Of a stretch of DNA of 64,000 nt, positions 32,175 through 42,221 are shown in pieces; within the stretch, counting starts at the first letter, position 1; the number at the start of each line of letters is the position of its first letter. The notes under the pieces are model-generated. The model was not told the DNA's origin. It ran no database searches and saw only the letters and a list, made by a program, of their open reading frames with translations. The DNA lies in the NCBI RefSeq assembly GCF_003065485.1, contig NZ_CP026951.1, positions 2,542,001 through 2,606,000 of the forward strand, in the 5' to 3' direction. Made by a program: the position numbers and the translations under genes. Source of the DNA: Salinibacterium hongtaonis. Its GTDB lineage: Bacteria; Actinomycetota; Actinomycetes; Actinomycetales; Microbacteriaceae.

Positions 32175-34778
32175 CCGGTCGTAAAGGCCTAGTCGGCTGG
32201 CTGCCTGGAGCGCATCGTCTCGCGAGTTCACGCCGAGCTTGCGATAGATGCTGCGCAACTGGCTCTTGATGGTGTTGACCGAGACGAAGAGTTCGGCGGC
32301 GATCTCCGCCGTGCTGGCGGTGCGTCTGAGGGCCGCAAGCACGATGACTTCGCGATCGGTGAGGCTGATCGCCTGCTCCGCCGCCGGAAGGAGGGCGGGC
32401 AGGCTGTCGAGGTCGGCGAGAAGCTGCTCATAGTCGGCCAGCCTGCCGCTGTCGCGGGCGAGACACAGCAGATCCCGGCGGGTGGCAGCGGGCAACAGGG
32501 CGAACGGATGCCGCAGGCCGCGGTCGTTGAGCAGCAGCACTGCACGTTCAAAGTGATCGAGGGCGAGCGCGTGCTCATCGAGTTGGAAGGCCGCGGTTGC
32601 CCGCAGCAGCAGGGTCTCTGCCTGTGTTCTCGGCGACCATTCTGGGGCGTTCACGAGGGCAGCACGGGCCGCCTGCGGGTTGCCGTCAACCAGGTGAGCG
32701 CGCGCGAGTGCCCTGGAGATGGTCGGGTCGTTCGCATCATGCCGTTTGAGCACTGCCGACGCTCGGCGCGGATGCCCCGCTGCGAGCAACAGCAGCGACA
32801 GCACAGCGTCTAGCCGCCGGCGGGTGACGGGTGTTATCTGCGGGCGGGCGCCTCTTCTGAGGGCCCGCTCGAGCACGGTAGCCGCCTCGAGGGGGCGACC
32901 CAGGCCGAGCATCGCCGCGGACTGCACGTACATGAACAGGGGCCAGTGCTCGATCGTGTCCAGATGCGGGGCCATGAGCTCGACCCTCGCCAACGCCTCC
33001 GAGTAGTCGCCATTCTCGATGCTCAGCATCGCCTCTGCGACTTGGTAGAGAGCCCCGGTGTAGTCGGCGTCGATGCCATCTGGCCACACCTCGCGCCTGG
33101 CCTGGTCGACGCAGCGCTGGGCTTCATCCATATTGCCGTGAAGCGCGTTGGTTCCGGCGCTGAGGGCGAGCCCATGCAGATATCCGGAGTCGGTGCTTCC
33201 CGGCCGCAGCGCACGGGCCGCCTCGAAAAACTCCAGGGCACGTTCCTCTTCGCCCCCATAGAAGAACGAGAGGCCAACCTGCGGAAACAAAGTGCCGAAG
33301 AACGGCTCGAGCCGGTCGCGCTCGTCGAGCGTGAGCTCATCGAGCAGGCGGGCGGTGCGCTCTGCAGCCGCGAGAGACTTTTCTGGTGTTCCGGAGATGC
33401 GCAACGCCGCGTTCTCGGCGCTCTGCAGCACAGCGCGTCGCACGGGGTCTGAATTCCGAGCACTTGTGCGCACGGCGGTGAGAGCTATGGCGAACATCTC
33501 GAGTGCGCGCATCCTTTGGCCCTGCTGCGCGTTGTAGGCAAGGGCGAGCGTCATCGCAAGGAGGGGCTGGCGGGCAAGAGTGCGGCGGGACAACGCAGAG
33601 AGGTGGGCGATGGTCTCCGCCCGATGGCGGTGCAATACGGGGCTATATGCGCGGATGATGATGTCGGTGGCCAGGTCGAATTCTTCGAGCGCAACGGCAT
33701 GGCCTAGTGCAGCGGAATAGTGTTCGCGGTCGAACTCGCACCGCATGAGAATGCCGCGCACGCGGTTGTATTCCTCCGGTGCGCGCGCCTCTAGTTCGCG
33801 GCGAAGGCTGTCACGCATCCGTGTTTCGAACCGAAATTCTTGGCCGTCGTGACCGTCCGTCCACGAGCCCATCCCTGCGGCCGCGAGAAAGTCCAGAATC
33901 TCCCCCATCGAGTCGCTGCCCGTAAGGCGTTGCGCGATTTCCTCGGTGAGGGTCTCCGCGATCGAGAGGGTGACCAGGTGGTACACGTCACGGTCGCTCG
34001 CCTGGTCGCCGCCCCACAACTCGTTGAACACCCCGTGGCCGCCGAGCCCGACCCGCCGATGCACCGCGTCAGCATCGATCGCGCTACCCTCACGCTGAAG
34101 CGCTCGCACGACACCCTTGGCCACAACGGCGAGCCCGCCTGAGCTCGTGCGGAGGGCCTCGGCCACACTGCCATCGGGGTCGGCGACATCGAGTGCTACG
34201 AGCAGTTCCGCAGTTTCGGCGGGAGTGAAGAGCAGATCTCGGTTGCGGATGAGCGTCGGTTCGAGGGAGAGTTCGACCCAGTTGCTGTCGAAGGTGCCAC
34301 GCTCGGCCGTGATGGCGACCACCGTGATGAGGGGGCTGGCCTCCACAATTGCGATGATGTCCTCGACGACGACGGCTTCGCACAGGTGTGCGTTGTCGAC
34401 CACGAGCACCAACGGTGTGGCGTGCTGCGCCAGCCCCCGGATGATGTGGTGGCGCAGCATCCGCGGATGCGCGACTGAGGTGGAGAGCAGCGTATGTAGC
34501 TGATCGGATGGGCCGATGATGCTGGCGTCGGCGCACAGGAGAAGCACTGCGCGCCAGAAGGCTTCTTGCGTCGCAGTGTCGGCTTGCACGCTGAGCCAGA
34601 CGCCTGGCGCGGCGTCGGGGTTTCGGGTCGTTGCCCAGTCGGCAGCCGCGACGGTTTTGCCGGTACCGGCGACCCCTCGCACTATGACGAGGCCGGTTGC
34701 CGTGTCGATTCGCTGCGAGATTCGCGCACGATGCACGACGTTGCGTGGCACTCGAGGCGTGGAGTATATCTCGGACAT
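32172..34778 (-). CDS. LuxR-family ATP-dependent regulator (MalT/LAL-like)
   Basis: An 868-residue regulator of the STAND ATPase type. The N-terminal NTPase has Walker A GVAGTGKT (residues 35-42) and Walker [14 protein letters not shown] long all-helical middle (about 340-790) looks like TPR repeats ([44 protein letters not shown]). The C-terminus is a LuxR/Ger[40 protein letters not shown] (region named), then [15 protein letters not shown]. Such proteins switch on target genes when a small ligand and ATP are bound. GGGAGA directly precedes ATG 34778. It lies just downstream of the giant surface-protein gene on the same strand and may control it. Confidence 0.88.
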   Translation of the reverse strand: MSEIYSTPRVPRNVVHRARISQRIDTATGLVIVRGVAGTGKTVAAADWATTRNPDAAPGVWLSVQADTATQEAFWRAVLLLCADASIIGPSDQLHTLLSTSVAHPRMLRHHIIRGLAQHATPLVLVVDNAHLCEAVVVEDIIAIVEASPLITVVAITAERGTFDSNWVELSLEPTLIRNRDLLFTPAETAELLVALDVADPDGSVAEALRTSSGGLAVVAKGVVRALQREGSAIDADAVHRRVGLGGHGVFNELWGGDQASDRDVYHLVTLSIAETLTEEIAQRLTGSDSMGEILDFLAAAGMGSWTDGHDGQEFRFETRMRDSLRRELEARAPEEYNRVRGILMRCEFDREHYSAALGHAVALEEFDLATDIIIRAYSPVLHRHRAETIAHLSALSRRTLARQPLLAMTLALAYNAQQGQRMRALEMFAIALTAVRTSARNSDPVRRAVLQSAENAALRISGTPEKSLAAAERTARLLDELTLDERDRLEPFFGTLFPQVGLSFFYGGEEERALEFFEAARALRPGSTDSGYLHGLALSAGTNALHGNMDEAQRCVDQARREVWPDGIDADYTGALYQVAEAMLSIENGDYSEALARVELMAPHLDTIEHWPLFMYVQSAAMLGLGRPLEAATVLERALRRGARPQITPVTRRRLDAVLSLLLLAAGHPRRASAVLKRHDANDPTISRALARAHLVDGNPQAARAALVNAPEWSPRTQAETLLLRATAAFQLDEHALALDHFERAVLLLNDRGLRHPFALLPAATRRDLLCLARDSGRLADYEQLLADLDSLPALLPAAEQAISLTDREVIVLAALRRTASTAEIAAELFVSVNTIKSQLRSIYRKLGVNSRDDALQAASRLGLYDR

Positions 34779-34814
34779 ATTCTCCCGAGTGTAGCCAGTG
34801 TGGGGGCCATAGGC

Positions 34815-34847
34815 ACCTGACGGATCGCGCTTCGCGATCCGCCAGGT
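34815..34847. terminator. Stem-loop after the giant surface-protein gene
   Basis: ACCTGACGGATCGCG and CGCGATCCGCCAGGT pair over 15 positions with one mismatch around a CTT loop. It sits 8 bases after the surface-protein stop codon and before the LuxR-type gene. There is no T-run, so termination strength is uncertain. Confidence 0.7.
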
Positions 34848-34854
34848 AATACCG

Positions 34855-37800
34855 TTACGCCGTGCGCATCCTGCCTCTCTGGGCGATTGCGATGAGAGCA
34901 CCGACGATCAGAAGCACGAGTCCGAGCATGAGCGCGAAGTCGAGGCCTGAGACTCCTGTCACGGTGAGGGCGAGCACGCTCACACTCACGCACGACGCGG
35001 TGGGGTCGTCGCCGCATGGGTCTGCCGGTGTGACGGGCAGCCACGGGCCGGGCGGCACGGTCACCGACGCGCTATTGACGCGCGTGCCGACTCCGTCGTA
35101 CTGAACGACCACCGTGAACGACGTGCTGTCACCGGGCGCGAGCGAGGCGATGTCCCACTCGAGTTCGGTTCCGCTCTGTGCTGCGACGGGACTCGTCGAG
35201 ACGACCCTGGCCGACTCGGGCAACGTGTCGCTGACAGTCTGTGCAACCGCCGTGCGCTCGCCCGTGTTGGTGACGGTGATCGTGTAGGTCACGTCTTCAC
35301 CGATAGCGGCGAAGGCCTTGTTCGCGATCTTGTTGATCGCGAGGCTTCCCCACTCGTAGGTATTGGTGATGGTCGCGGTCTGCGCAGCGGGAACAGCGTC
35401 GGCGGCGGATGCTGCGGTGTCGATCGTGAGCACCGTCACGTCACCCGTTCGCATCGTCTCGTTGTAGGCGCCGAGAGCCCCAGCCTCAGCGACCGTGCAC
35501 TCCGCGCCGAGCGGGATGCCGTCGATGCGGTTCGTGAGGGAGTTCGATGCGTCAAGCGTGAGTACTGCGGCCGATCCGAGGTTCACGGGAACCCCGCCAA
35601 CCTCACACGACACGTTCACGTCGAAGGATGCGGGGGCGTGGGCCGCCGCATCTCCATCAACGACCTTGGTCACGCTGAGCGGACCGGAGGCGAGGGTCAC
35701 ACCGACCTTCGCGGGGGCACGGCGCATGGCCGGGCTCGTCACGAACGTGGCGGTTGTTCCCATCTGGTTCCACGCAACGGGGGATCCTACGGGGGCTGTG
35801 ACGGGAGCGAGGCTCGCGTCGGCAGCGGTGACGGGCTCGTTGATCGTGCGCATCAGCAAGGTCACGCCGGCACCCGGTTCGAGGAGTCCCGTCGCGGTTC
35901 CGGTGAAGTCGTAGACCACCCGGATGCCCGTGACATCCGCCCAGTCTCCCGAGAACGTTGACTCGGGAACCCAGGTGTTTGCGGCACACGTGCTGTCGGT
36001 GCCCCACGCGGAGCTCGGGCCGGTGCCGACACACACTGCGGAGTCGGTGCTGACGTGCCAGCTGGCCGTAGCACCCGCCGGCATTCCGGTGAAGCTCAGG
36101 CCGAACGACTCGTCGAAGACGGGGCGCCACGCTGAGTCGCGGGGACCGCCCTGGTCGAGCATGCGGTCGCCAGCGGTGGGCAGCGGGTCGACGATCGTGA
36201 GCGCGGTCACGGACTCCGTTCCACTGTTGAGCGCGGTGAGCTTCCACTCGTCGGTCGCGCCGACGACCGTGTTGGCGGCACACGGGTTACGGAAGAAGCC
36301 GTCGGCGTCGGAGAGGCAGGTGCGCGTGGCGTTGACCGTGTTGACGGCCCCGGTCACGAGCGTGCCGTCGATCTCGCCCCGCACACTCTTGGTCGCCGAG
36401 ATGTTGGCACCCTGAATGATCTGGGCGTAGTTGGTGGTTCCACACTGGTTGGCCGGCAGGCCCAAGATGTTGCCTTGGCCGTTACCCGAGACGTTGGTGC
36501 ATGCCGCGAGGGCGCTGCCGGTGTCAACCACAACGCGGTTGGTGGTGGGGGTTGGCGCCCCGTGCTCGATCGTGGTGTCGAGGGTGATCGTGAATATCTC
36601 GCCCGGCGCCATTCTCGTGTTGCCGGCCGGCCAGGTGAAGACCAGGTTTCCGGATGATGTGTCGAGCGTTGGCGTTGTGGTCAGGAGGCCACCCGCCGAC
36701 GTGGTGTAGACCGGCTCGTCGCCCGTGAACAGGAAGTGCGCCGGCAGGGTGTCGGTCACAGTGGTGATGGGAAGGAAGCCGCTGCCCGTGTTGCTGAACT
36801 GGATCGTCCACGTGACGACATCCCCGGCCCGGTAGGTGTGCACGTTGCCCGCTGGTGTCTTCGACACGTCAAGCGAAAAGGCTCCCGTTTCCAGGGCAAA
36901 GGATGCTGCCGCATCGTCCGTTGCGGGGGTGAAGAGCTGCACGGTCTCGGTGCGGCGCGATTCGACATCGATCTCGTTGGGCACGCTCGACGGGAACGCA
37001 ATGGCGCCTCCATCACGAAGCTCGCTGCGGAGGTCAACGACGAAGGCAGCGGATGCGGCCCAGTCGGCGGGCAGCGCCGTGGTCGAGAACAGCCCGCCAT
37101 CGGCACGGTCGAAGATGAAGCGGATGCCCGTGACATCAGCGAGCGTCACGGTCGGCAGCGTCGCGGTGGCACCTGCCGCGCCCTGCACCCACGTTGATGT
37201 GCCGAGCTGAACATCCACCCGAACGCGGTCGGAGCCGTCCGGCTTGGTGACCGTGTCCAGCGAAGAGAGCTGCACGGCGTTCCAGAAACGGGAGTCGGTA
37301 TCGGTGATGACGACCTCGTGCGTTGCCGCGGTCGAGGCGCCGTCGTTGGCTGACAGCGTCACCGTCACGGGAGTGGTCGCACGGTCGCGCTCGATGACGC
37401 TGACCGGGGTGATGGCCTTGCCCGCCATGACATCGAGCTCTCCGCTGACGAGCGCGACCGGTGCTGAATCGGCCGCGATCGGCATCGAGTCGGCGCCTGT
37501 TGGGCGCAGGACGGGGTCGTAGCTCTGGGCGTAGCCGAAGCCATCGAGCGACGTGGGAACGACGAAGTCTGTCGTTCCTCCGCCGCGCAGCGTCTCCCGA
37601 AGCTGGGTACCGAAGACCATCGAGTAGTCGGAGCCGTTGACGATCGATCCGCCGTCGGTGGCCGGGCTGCTCGCCTGGTAGACGACGCTAACGCCGACCA
37701 CGTCCTGCAACTGGGCTGCGGTGAGCAACTCTGCGGCAGTGATCGTGTGAACCGCCGTCGTTAGGGTGCCGTCGGCCGCGCGCAGCCACAGCGTGACCAT

Positions 37801-40800
37801 CGAGTGGTTCTTGCTGACCTCGGCTGCGGGAACCGTGAACGTGAGCTTGGTGATGTCGAGACGCTCGAACGGGCTCGTCGCACTGTATGTCGCCCCCGCG
37901 AACGGGTTGGCGTCGTGGTCGGTTGCCGACGTGCGGCATCCGGGCATTGTCGGCCCGCACTCCGTGCCGGCGGTCACCCGCAGGAAGGATGCGCGGGACA
38001 GCGCCGTGCTTTCGGCGACGAGCGCGATATCCACCGTCGGGTAGATCGTCGTGTCGACGTCACCCGGGTTGGGGATCACGAGCTTGGGCTTGCTTGTCGT
38101 TACCTCCAGACCCACGTTCGGGGGAAAGTCGGTCAGCGTGATGTCGTCGTGAGCCGTGCCCTGTGCAGGAGAACCGATGAAGCGGGTTCCGTCGATGCTG
38201 ACGGTGTTGCGCAGCGAGCCCTTGTCTGCTGCCCCCAGGTTGAAGGTCGTGGTTCCCGTGGCCCACTTCGTCGACGTCGTGTCTCGAACGGTGTTGCGCA
38301 GGGTCCAGTCGAGGTCGAAGTGGCGAGAGGCGTCGGCGGTTCCGGTCGCGATACCCGAACCAGGCAGCGCCCGGAGCGGGTCTGTTGTCGCTGCGGTACG
38401 GGCAGCGTCGTTGGGGATCACCGTGATGCGCACACCCGTGGAGGCGGCAACTTCGGTCGGCGTCAGGCTGTAGCCCTTGAACCCTGCGGTGTTCATCCAC
38501 GATCCGGCGGGCGGTGCGACGACGTTCCAGACACCGCCGTAGAAGAGCTCGATGGTGCTGACGCTGTCCCACTGCAGAAGCGGTTCCTGCATTGTTGTGG
38601 TGGGATTTGCAGATCGTGACTGGATGCGCTTGAGGTCGAACGCCTGGAAGGTGGTCGAGCCAGGGTTTGCCTCGTTGCCAGCGGGATCGCTGATGGTGAC
38701 CGAGGAGAATCCTGAAACGGGAACACCCCACGAAAGGCGGGTCACGGCGTCGTTGCCCGACTGCGCGACGAGGGTCGTAAGGTCAGATCCGCCGATCGTG
38801 CGCCACTTCTTGTCGGCGTAGAGCACGCCGGCGCCGGGGTTCGGTACGACGGTTACGTCGGCGTCTCCCGGCTTCTCAGGACTCGCAACCGGCGTGGTGC
38901 CACCCGCTAGGCCGTGGGCCTGCGCGATGGCGAGGTTGTTGTACGTGACTCCGGGCACGACGGGAGCAACGGGGCTACCCGAAGTGCGCAGCGTCGAGTT
39001 TGCCTGGAAGACGGCATTCGGGGCAACCGCCGTGGCCTGAGCGAAGTCGGCGCCCACCGAAACGAACGTGTAGCGGAGTCCGACGATGGTCGGCACGAGT
39101 GCCGCGCCGATCGTGTGCTCCAACAGCTTGGCTTCAGCCGTCGCATCCATTGTCACCAGCGAGTGCCATCCCGTTGCGTCCCTGTACTCGACGAGCAGCG
39201 TCGAGCCCTTAGGCACCTGGGTCGGCGCGATGGCCGTGGGGCTGAACGCCTCCCAGAAGTCGTCAGCCTCACCCGTCGCCGCGTCGGTGATGACGATCTT
39301 GTTGGGGGCTACATACTTCGAATCGCCCGAGGTGACGCCGGAGAGCTGCACCACAACGGTGCCGCCGACGGGGATCGCTCCCGACGGCTTGATCTCCTTC
39401 TCGATGCTCAGGTCGATCTCGGGAAAGTAGACGTTGAGCGGAGCATCATCCGTCGCGGACTTATCGCCAGCGGGGTTGACGGCCTTGGCTGTCACGATGT
39501 TGGTGAGCGGCTTCGGCGAAGCCGCTGCCGTGGGCACGAACGCCGGGGTCGGTGCGATCGTGAAGTCGGCCCCTGCCGTGGCACCCACCGCGATCTGACC
39601 GGTGAACACGAGTTCAAAGCCCGTAATGACACCGGCAGGAGCGACAGGGGTGGCGGCGGATGCGAACGCGACGGGTGCCTGGGCAGCGCCTCCGACATGC
39701 CAGATGACGGATGCCGCGGTCGCCCCACCGGGCCAGACGGGAGCGGAGTCGAAGCCGCCGAAGAGGACGTCAGCAGTGAAGAAGTCGACGTCAGAAAGCG
39801 TCAGGCTCGTGAGCGGGCCGTTCGAATCATTGCGAGCGCTGATCGCGGCCGCGGCCTTGCCTCCGGCAGGGATGTTCGCTGGCGTGATCGACTTCGACGC
39901 TGTCACCAGCACATTGAGTCCACCGATCACGTAGGGCGCTTCAGCTTTTTTGACCTCTGGCGTCTCTCCGGGAACCACAACGGTTGCCTCGGCGACGTTA
40001 TTCGCGCTGGCTCCGAGCACGAGGCTAGCTCCACCCTCGCGGTTGGTCGCGCGCTGGGCGACGGTGACCGCGACGCTGCCGCTCACACCGTTGGCGGCGA
40101 TCGTTGCATCACCCGCAGCATCCGTGAAGCTGAATCGCAGACCGGCCACATTCGGCGCTGTTACACCGACGGGCAGGGTCGCCGTCGCCGCTGGTGTTCC
40201 CGACTTCCAGACCCACACACCACCGTCGAGCACGTAGGCATCGACCTGAACGCGGTCGGCACCCTGCGGCATCGTCACGGCACCGAAGCCCGCGAAGTCG
40301 ACCAGGCGGAACGGGTTTGAGGTCGGCAGCGTGGCAGAGTTTGCATCTGCGACCTGCGGGTCCTGAATAGCCAGCGACTCGGCGGGAACATTCGAAGTGT
40401 TGCGGGTGGTCAGCGTCATCGTGGACTGCACACCGGGCTGGAACTGCTGTGAGGCCGGCAGCCAGGTCTTGGTGATCCCGAGGTCAACGTCGACGGCAAC
40501 CGTCACGGTCACGACGGCATCGTCGGATGTGGGCGCCGCGTTGCTGGCCGTTGCCGTCGCCGTATTGGTGATGGGGGCGCCGTTGTTCTGCCACGCGGGG
40601 GTGAGGTTTTGCGGAACCTTGAGCGTGAACATCAGAACGAAGCCGTCACCAGCGGGGATCACACCCGTGTCTCCATCGATCGCCTGCGTCACCGTTGCGG
40701 TGAGCACGCAGGCCGCCGTCACGGCCGTCGTGCACCCCGTGAGCGCAACCGTCGTCGGCACGGTGCTCGTCGTGACAACAGGAGCCCCGACGAACTCGAA

Positions 40801-41124
40801 GCCGAGGAACTCGCTCGGCATCGTGTCGGTCAGCACGACGTCGAGGCAGGCGGAGTCTGCACACGCAACGTCGACCGTGTAGGTGAACTCCTCGCCCGGA
40901 GCCAACGCCGTCTTCGCGTCGACCGTCTTGGTCACGCTGAGACCGGCAACACCGGCTGCGGCCGCCGGCGCGGCCCCCATCGTCGTTGCGACGGCGGTCG
41001 AACCGCCGAGCAGCAGCACGAGGGTTGCGGCAAGCACCGCGACTAGGGGTGAGCGGCGCAGTCGGTGGCGCCCACGGCGAACGGCGCGGAACGGAAGCAT
41101 GGGAGCACGCAAGGTCATAGACAC
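34855..41124 (-). CDS. Giant DUF11-repeat surface protein with C-terminal anchor
   Basis: At 2089 residues this is the largest gene in the window. A basic N-terminus leads into a signal segment (about residues 25-58, ending in an Ala-rich run). The body is made of repeated beta-sandwich modules of the DUF11/conserved-repeat type (for example LSVTKTVDAKTALAPGEEFTYTV, VDLGITKTWLPASQQFQPG, FSLDVSKTPAGNVHTYRAGD). Near 1850 a DUF5979-like module appears (LSVTKVVDGDAAAHAPASFD), then a last DUF11 unit. The end is LTVTG (2053-2057), a hydrophobic helix and RGRMRTA, which resembles a divergent sortase signal or a plain membrane anchor. It is therefore an exported stalk- or adhesin-like protein. GTG 41124 or ATG 41118 may be the start. 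No sortase gene lies nearby. Confidence 0.85.
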   Translation of the reverse strand: MSMTLRAPMLPFRAVRRGRHRLRRSPLVAVLAATLVLLLGGSTAVATTMGAAPAAAAGVAGLSVTKTVDAKTALAPGEEFTYTVDVACADSACLDVVLTDTMPSEFLGFEFVGAPVVTTSTVPTTVALTGCTTAVTAACVLTATVTQAIDGDTGVIPAGDGFVLMFTLKVPQNLTPAWQNNGAPITNTATATASNAAPTSDDAVVTVTVAVDVDLGITKTWLPASQQFQPGVQSTMTLTTRNTSNVPAESLAIQDPQVADANSATLPTSNPFRLVDFAGFGAVTMPQGADRVQVDAYVLDGGVWVWKSGTPAATATLPVGVTAPNVAGLRFSFTDAAGDATIAANGVSGSVAVTVAQRATNREGGASLVLGASANNVAEATVVVPGETPEVKKAEAPYVIGGLNVLVTASKSITPANIPAGGKAAAAISARNDSNGPLTSLTLSDVDFFTADVLFGGFDSAPVWPGGATAASVIWHVGGAAQAPVAFASAATPVAPAGVITGFELVFTGQIAVGATAGADFTIAPTPAFVPTAAASPKPLTNIVTAKAVNPAGDKSATDDAPLNVYFPEIDLSIEKEIKPSGAIPVGGTVVVQLSGVTSGDSKYVAPNKIVITDAATGEADDFWEAFSPTAIAPTQVPKGSTLLVEYRDATGWHSLVTMDATAEAKLLEHTIGAALVPTIVGLRYTFVSVGADFAQATAVAPNAVFQANSTLRTSGSPVAPVVPGVTYNNLAIAQAHGLAGGTTPVASPEKPGDADVTVVPNPGAGVLYADKKWRTIGGSDLTTLVAQSGNDAVTRLSWGVPVSGFSSVTISDPAGNEANPGSTTFQAFDLKRIQSRSANPTTTMQEPLLQWDSVSTIELFYGGVWNVVAPPAGSWMNTAGFKGYSLTPTEVAASTGVRITVIPNDAARTAATTDPLRALPGSGIATGTADASRHFDLDWTLRNTVRDTTSTKWATGTTTFNLGAADKGSLRNTVSIDGTRFIGSPAQGTAHDDITLTDFPPNVGLEVTTSKPKLVIPNPGDVDTTIYPTVDIALVAESTALSRASFLRVTAGTECGPTMPGCRTSATDHDANPFAGATYSATSPFERLDITKLTFTVPAAEVSKNHSMVTLWLRAADGTLTTAVHTITAAELLTAAQLQDVVGVSVVYQASSPATDGGSIVNGSDYSMVFGTQLRETLRGGGTTDFVVPTSLDGFGYAQSYDPVLRPTGADSMPIAADSAPVALVSGELDVMAGKAITPVSVIERDRATTPVTVTLSANDGASTAATHEVVITDTDSRFWNAVQLSSLDTVTKPDGSDRVRVDVQLGTSTWVQGAAGATATLPTVTLADVTGIRFIFDRADGGLFSTTALPADWAASAAFVVDLRSELRDGGAIAFPSSVPNEIDVESRRTETVQLFTPATDDAAASFALETGAFSLDVSKTPAGNVHTYRAGDVVTWTIQFSNTGSGFLPITTVTDTLPAHFLFTGDEPVYTTSAGGLLTTTPTLDTSSGNLVFTWPAGNTRMAPGEIFTITLDTTIEHGAPTPTTNRVVVDTGSALAACTNVSGNGQGNILGLPANQCGTTNYAQIIQGANISATKSVRGEIDGTLVTGAVNTVNATRTCLSDADGFFRNPCAANTVVGATDEWKLTALNSGTESVTALTIVDPLPTAGDRMLDQGGPRDSAWRPVFDESFGLSFTGMPAGATASWHVSTDSAVCVGTGPSSAWGTDSTCAANTWVPESTFSGDWADVTGIRVVYDFTGTATGLLEPGAGVTLLMRTINEPVTAADASLAPVTAPVGSPVAWNQMGTTATFVTSPAMRRAPAKVGVTLASGPLSVTKVVDGDAAAHAPASFDVNVSCEVGGVPVNLGSAAVLTLDASNSLTNRIDGIPLGAECTVAEAGALGAYNETMRTGDVTVLTIDTAASAADAVPAAQTATITNTYEWGSLAINKIANKAFAAIGEDVTYTITVTNTGERTAVAQTVSDTLPESARVVSTSPVAAQSGTELEWDIASLAPGDSTSFTVVVQYDGVGTRVNSASVTVPPGPWLPVTPADPCGDDPTASCVSVSVLALTVTGVSGLDFALMLGLVLLIVGALIAIAQRGRMRTA

Positions 41125-41372
41125 TTTCGACGGCGGCCGTCGCGGGAGCGCGCGAAACGACCTACGAGGATGCGTGTGGGTACCGGCAATCCCCGCTTAA
41201 CGGTTACTAATAGCGTGCCCACGGTATTGACGCTTAAATGCACTCGCGGTCGGTTCACCCCAATTCACCCCGCAATTAACACCGCCTACCCCCCTTTGGG
41301 GGACGACTTCTGCGATGCCCGCGAACATTACGAAGGGTGACACGACCGCTTGGGCTCGGCGCATCTGCTGTT

Positions 41373-41378
41373 TACGGT
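41373..41378 (+). promoter_or_regulatory. -10 box (TACGGT) for a leaderless class II amidotransferase transcript
   Basis: TACGGT followed by seven bases (TGTAGAC) and ATG. There is no room or match for a ribosome binding site. Confidence 0.45.
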
Positions 41379-41385
41379 TGTAGAC

Positions 41386-42204
41386 ATGTGCCGCCTCCTG
41401 GGATTCGTGTCTCGCACCGAGACGACGATTCCGGATGCCCTCGGCACCGATTTCGAGGCCTTCACGGCACTGTCGGCCGGCCTCCACGCCGACGGCTGGG
41501 GCCTTGCCGCCGAGAACGCATCGGGTCGCACTCACGCCATCGCCGCCGAGGCCGCTCACTCGAGTGCCCGCTATGCCGCGGCATTCTCGGGCACCCGCAC
41601 GACCAGCGCGATAGCTCACCTCAGGGCGGCGACCCTCGACCTGGCCGTAGCCGAGCGCAACACCCACCCGTTCATCCACGGCAACCTTTCGTTCGCCCAC
41701 AACGGTTCGATTCGCGAGGTGGCCGCAATCGAGCCCCTCATCGACGCTGACCTGCGGGCTACCCTTCAGGGCGAGACCGACAGCGAGCGCTACCTGCTCG
41801 CGCTCGTGTCGGAGATGCGCCGATCATCCGTTGTCGACGCCGTTCGCACGGTCGCCGAGCAACTCGGCGATGTCGCCGACGAGGCCAGCATCAACGCCCT
41901 CCTGCTCACACCGGACGAGCTCATCATCGTGGCGGACGACCCCGCCAAGGCCCCGGCATTTCTCGGAGCCGACTATTACGAGCTCAGCTACACGGTCACC
42001 GACGATTACACCGCCGTCGCCTCGAGCGGCTGGGAGCGCGAGGGCTGGCACCGCGTGCCCGAGCGCTCGGTGCTCACGCTCGACCGCCGCACGCTCGAGC
42101 TGCGCGCATCCACGACCTTGACGGGGCCTTCGCTGCCCCGCTCGCCTTCGCCGCCTAGAGCACGCTACCTACGACACCGGTCGCCCTCGCCGGCTAGCTG
42201 CTGA
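41386..42204 (+). CDS. Class II glutamine amidotransferase (EgtC/YafJ-like), altered C-terminus
   Basis: A 272-residue Ntn hydrolase. The catalytic Cys2 follows the initiator Met (MCRLLGFVSRTE). Further motifs are HADGWGLAAEN, IAHLRAATLDLAVAERNTHPF, LSFAHNGSIRE and GETDSERYLLAL, all typical of glutaminase domains that release ammonia or cleave a gamma-glutamyl bond. The last 30 residues are an unusual Pro/Ser/Arg run. One base lost near 42115 would explain this: the neighbouring frame reads LDGAFAAPLAFAA and stops at 42158, which looks like a natural end. The enzyme core would be unaffected. The ATG is immediately preceded by a -10 box. No ergothioneine genes are adjacent, so the substrate is open. 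Confidence 0.85.
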   Translation: MCRLLGFVSRTETTIPDALGTDFEAFTALSAGLHADGWGLAAENASGRTHAIAAEAAHSSARYAAAFSGTRTTSAIAHLRAATLDLAVAERNTHPFIHGNLSFAHNGSIREVAAIEPLIDADLRATLQGETDSERYLLALVSEMRRSSVVDAVRTVAEQLGDVADEASINALLLTPDELIIVADDPAKAPAFLGADYYELSYTVTDDYTAVASSGWEREGWHRVPERSVLTLDRRTLELRASTTLTGPSLPRSPSPPRARYLRHRSPSPASC

Positions 42205-42221
42205 GGCCTCGCCGAACCCGG

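Noticed and set aside
35500-40400. Long plus-strand open frames opposite the giant surface protein (for example 37804-38619 and 38914-40320)
   Set aside because: They are out-of-frame shadows: composition is dominated by Arg, Gly and Asp with no domain or signal, and the DUF11 repeats on the minus strand explain the region.
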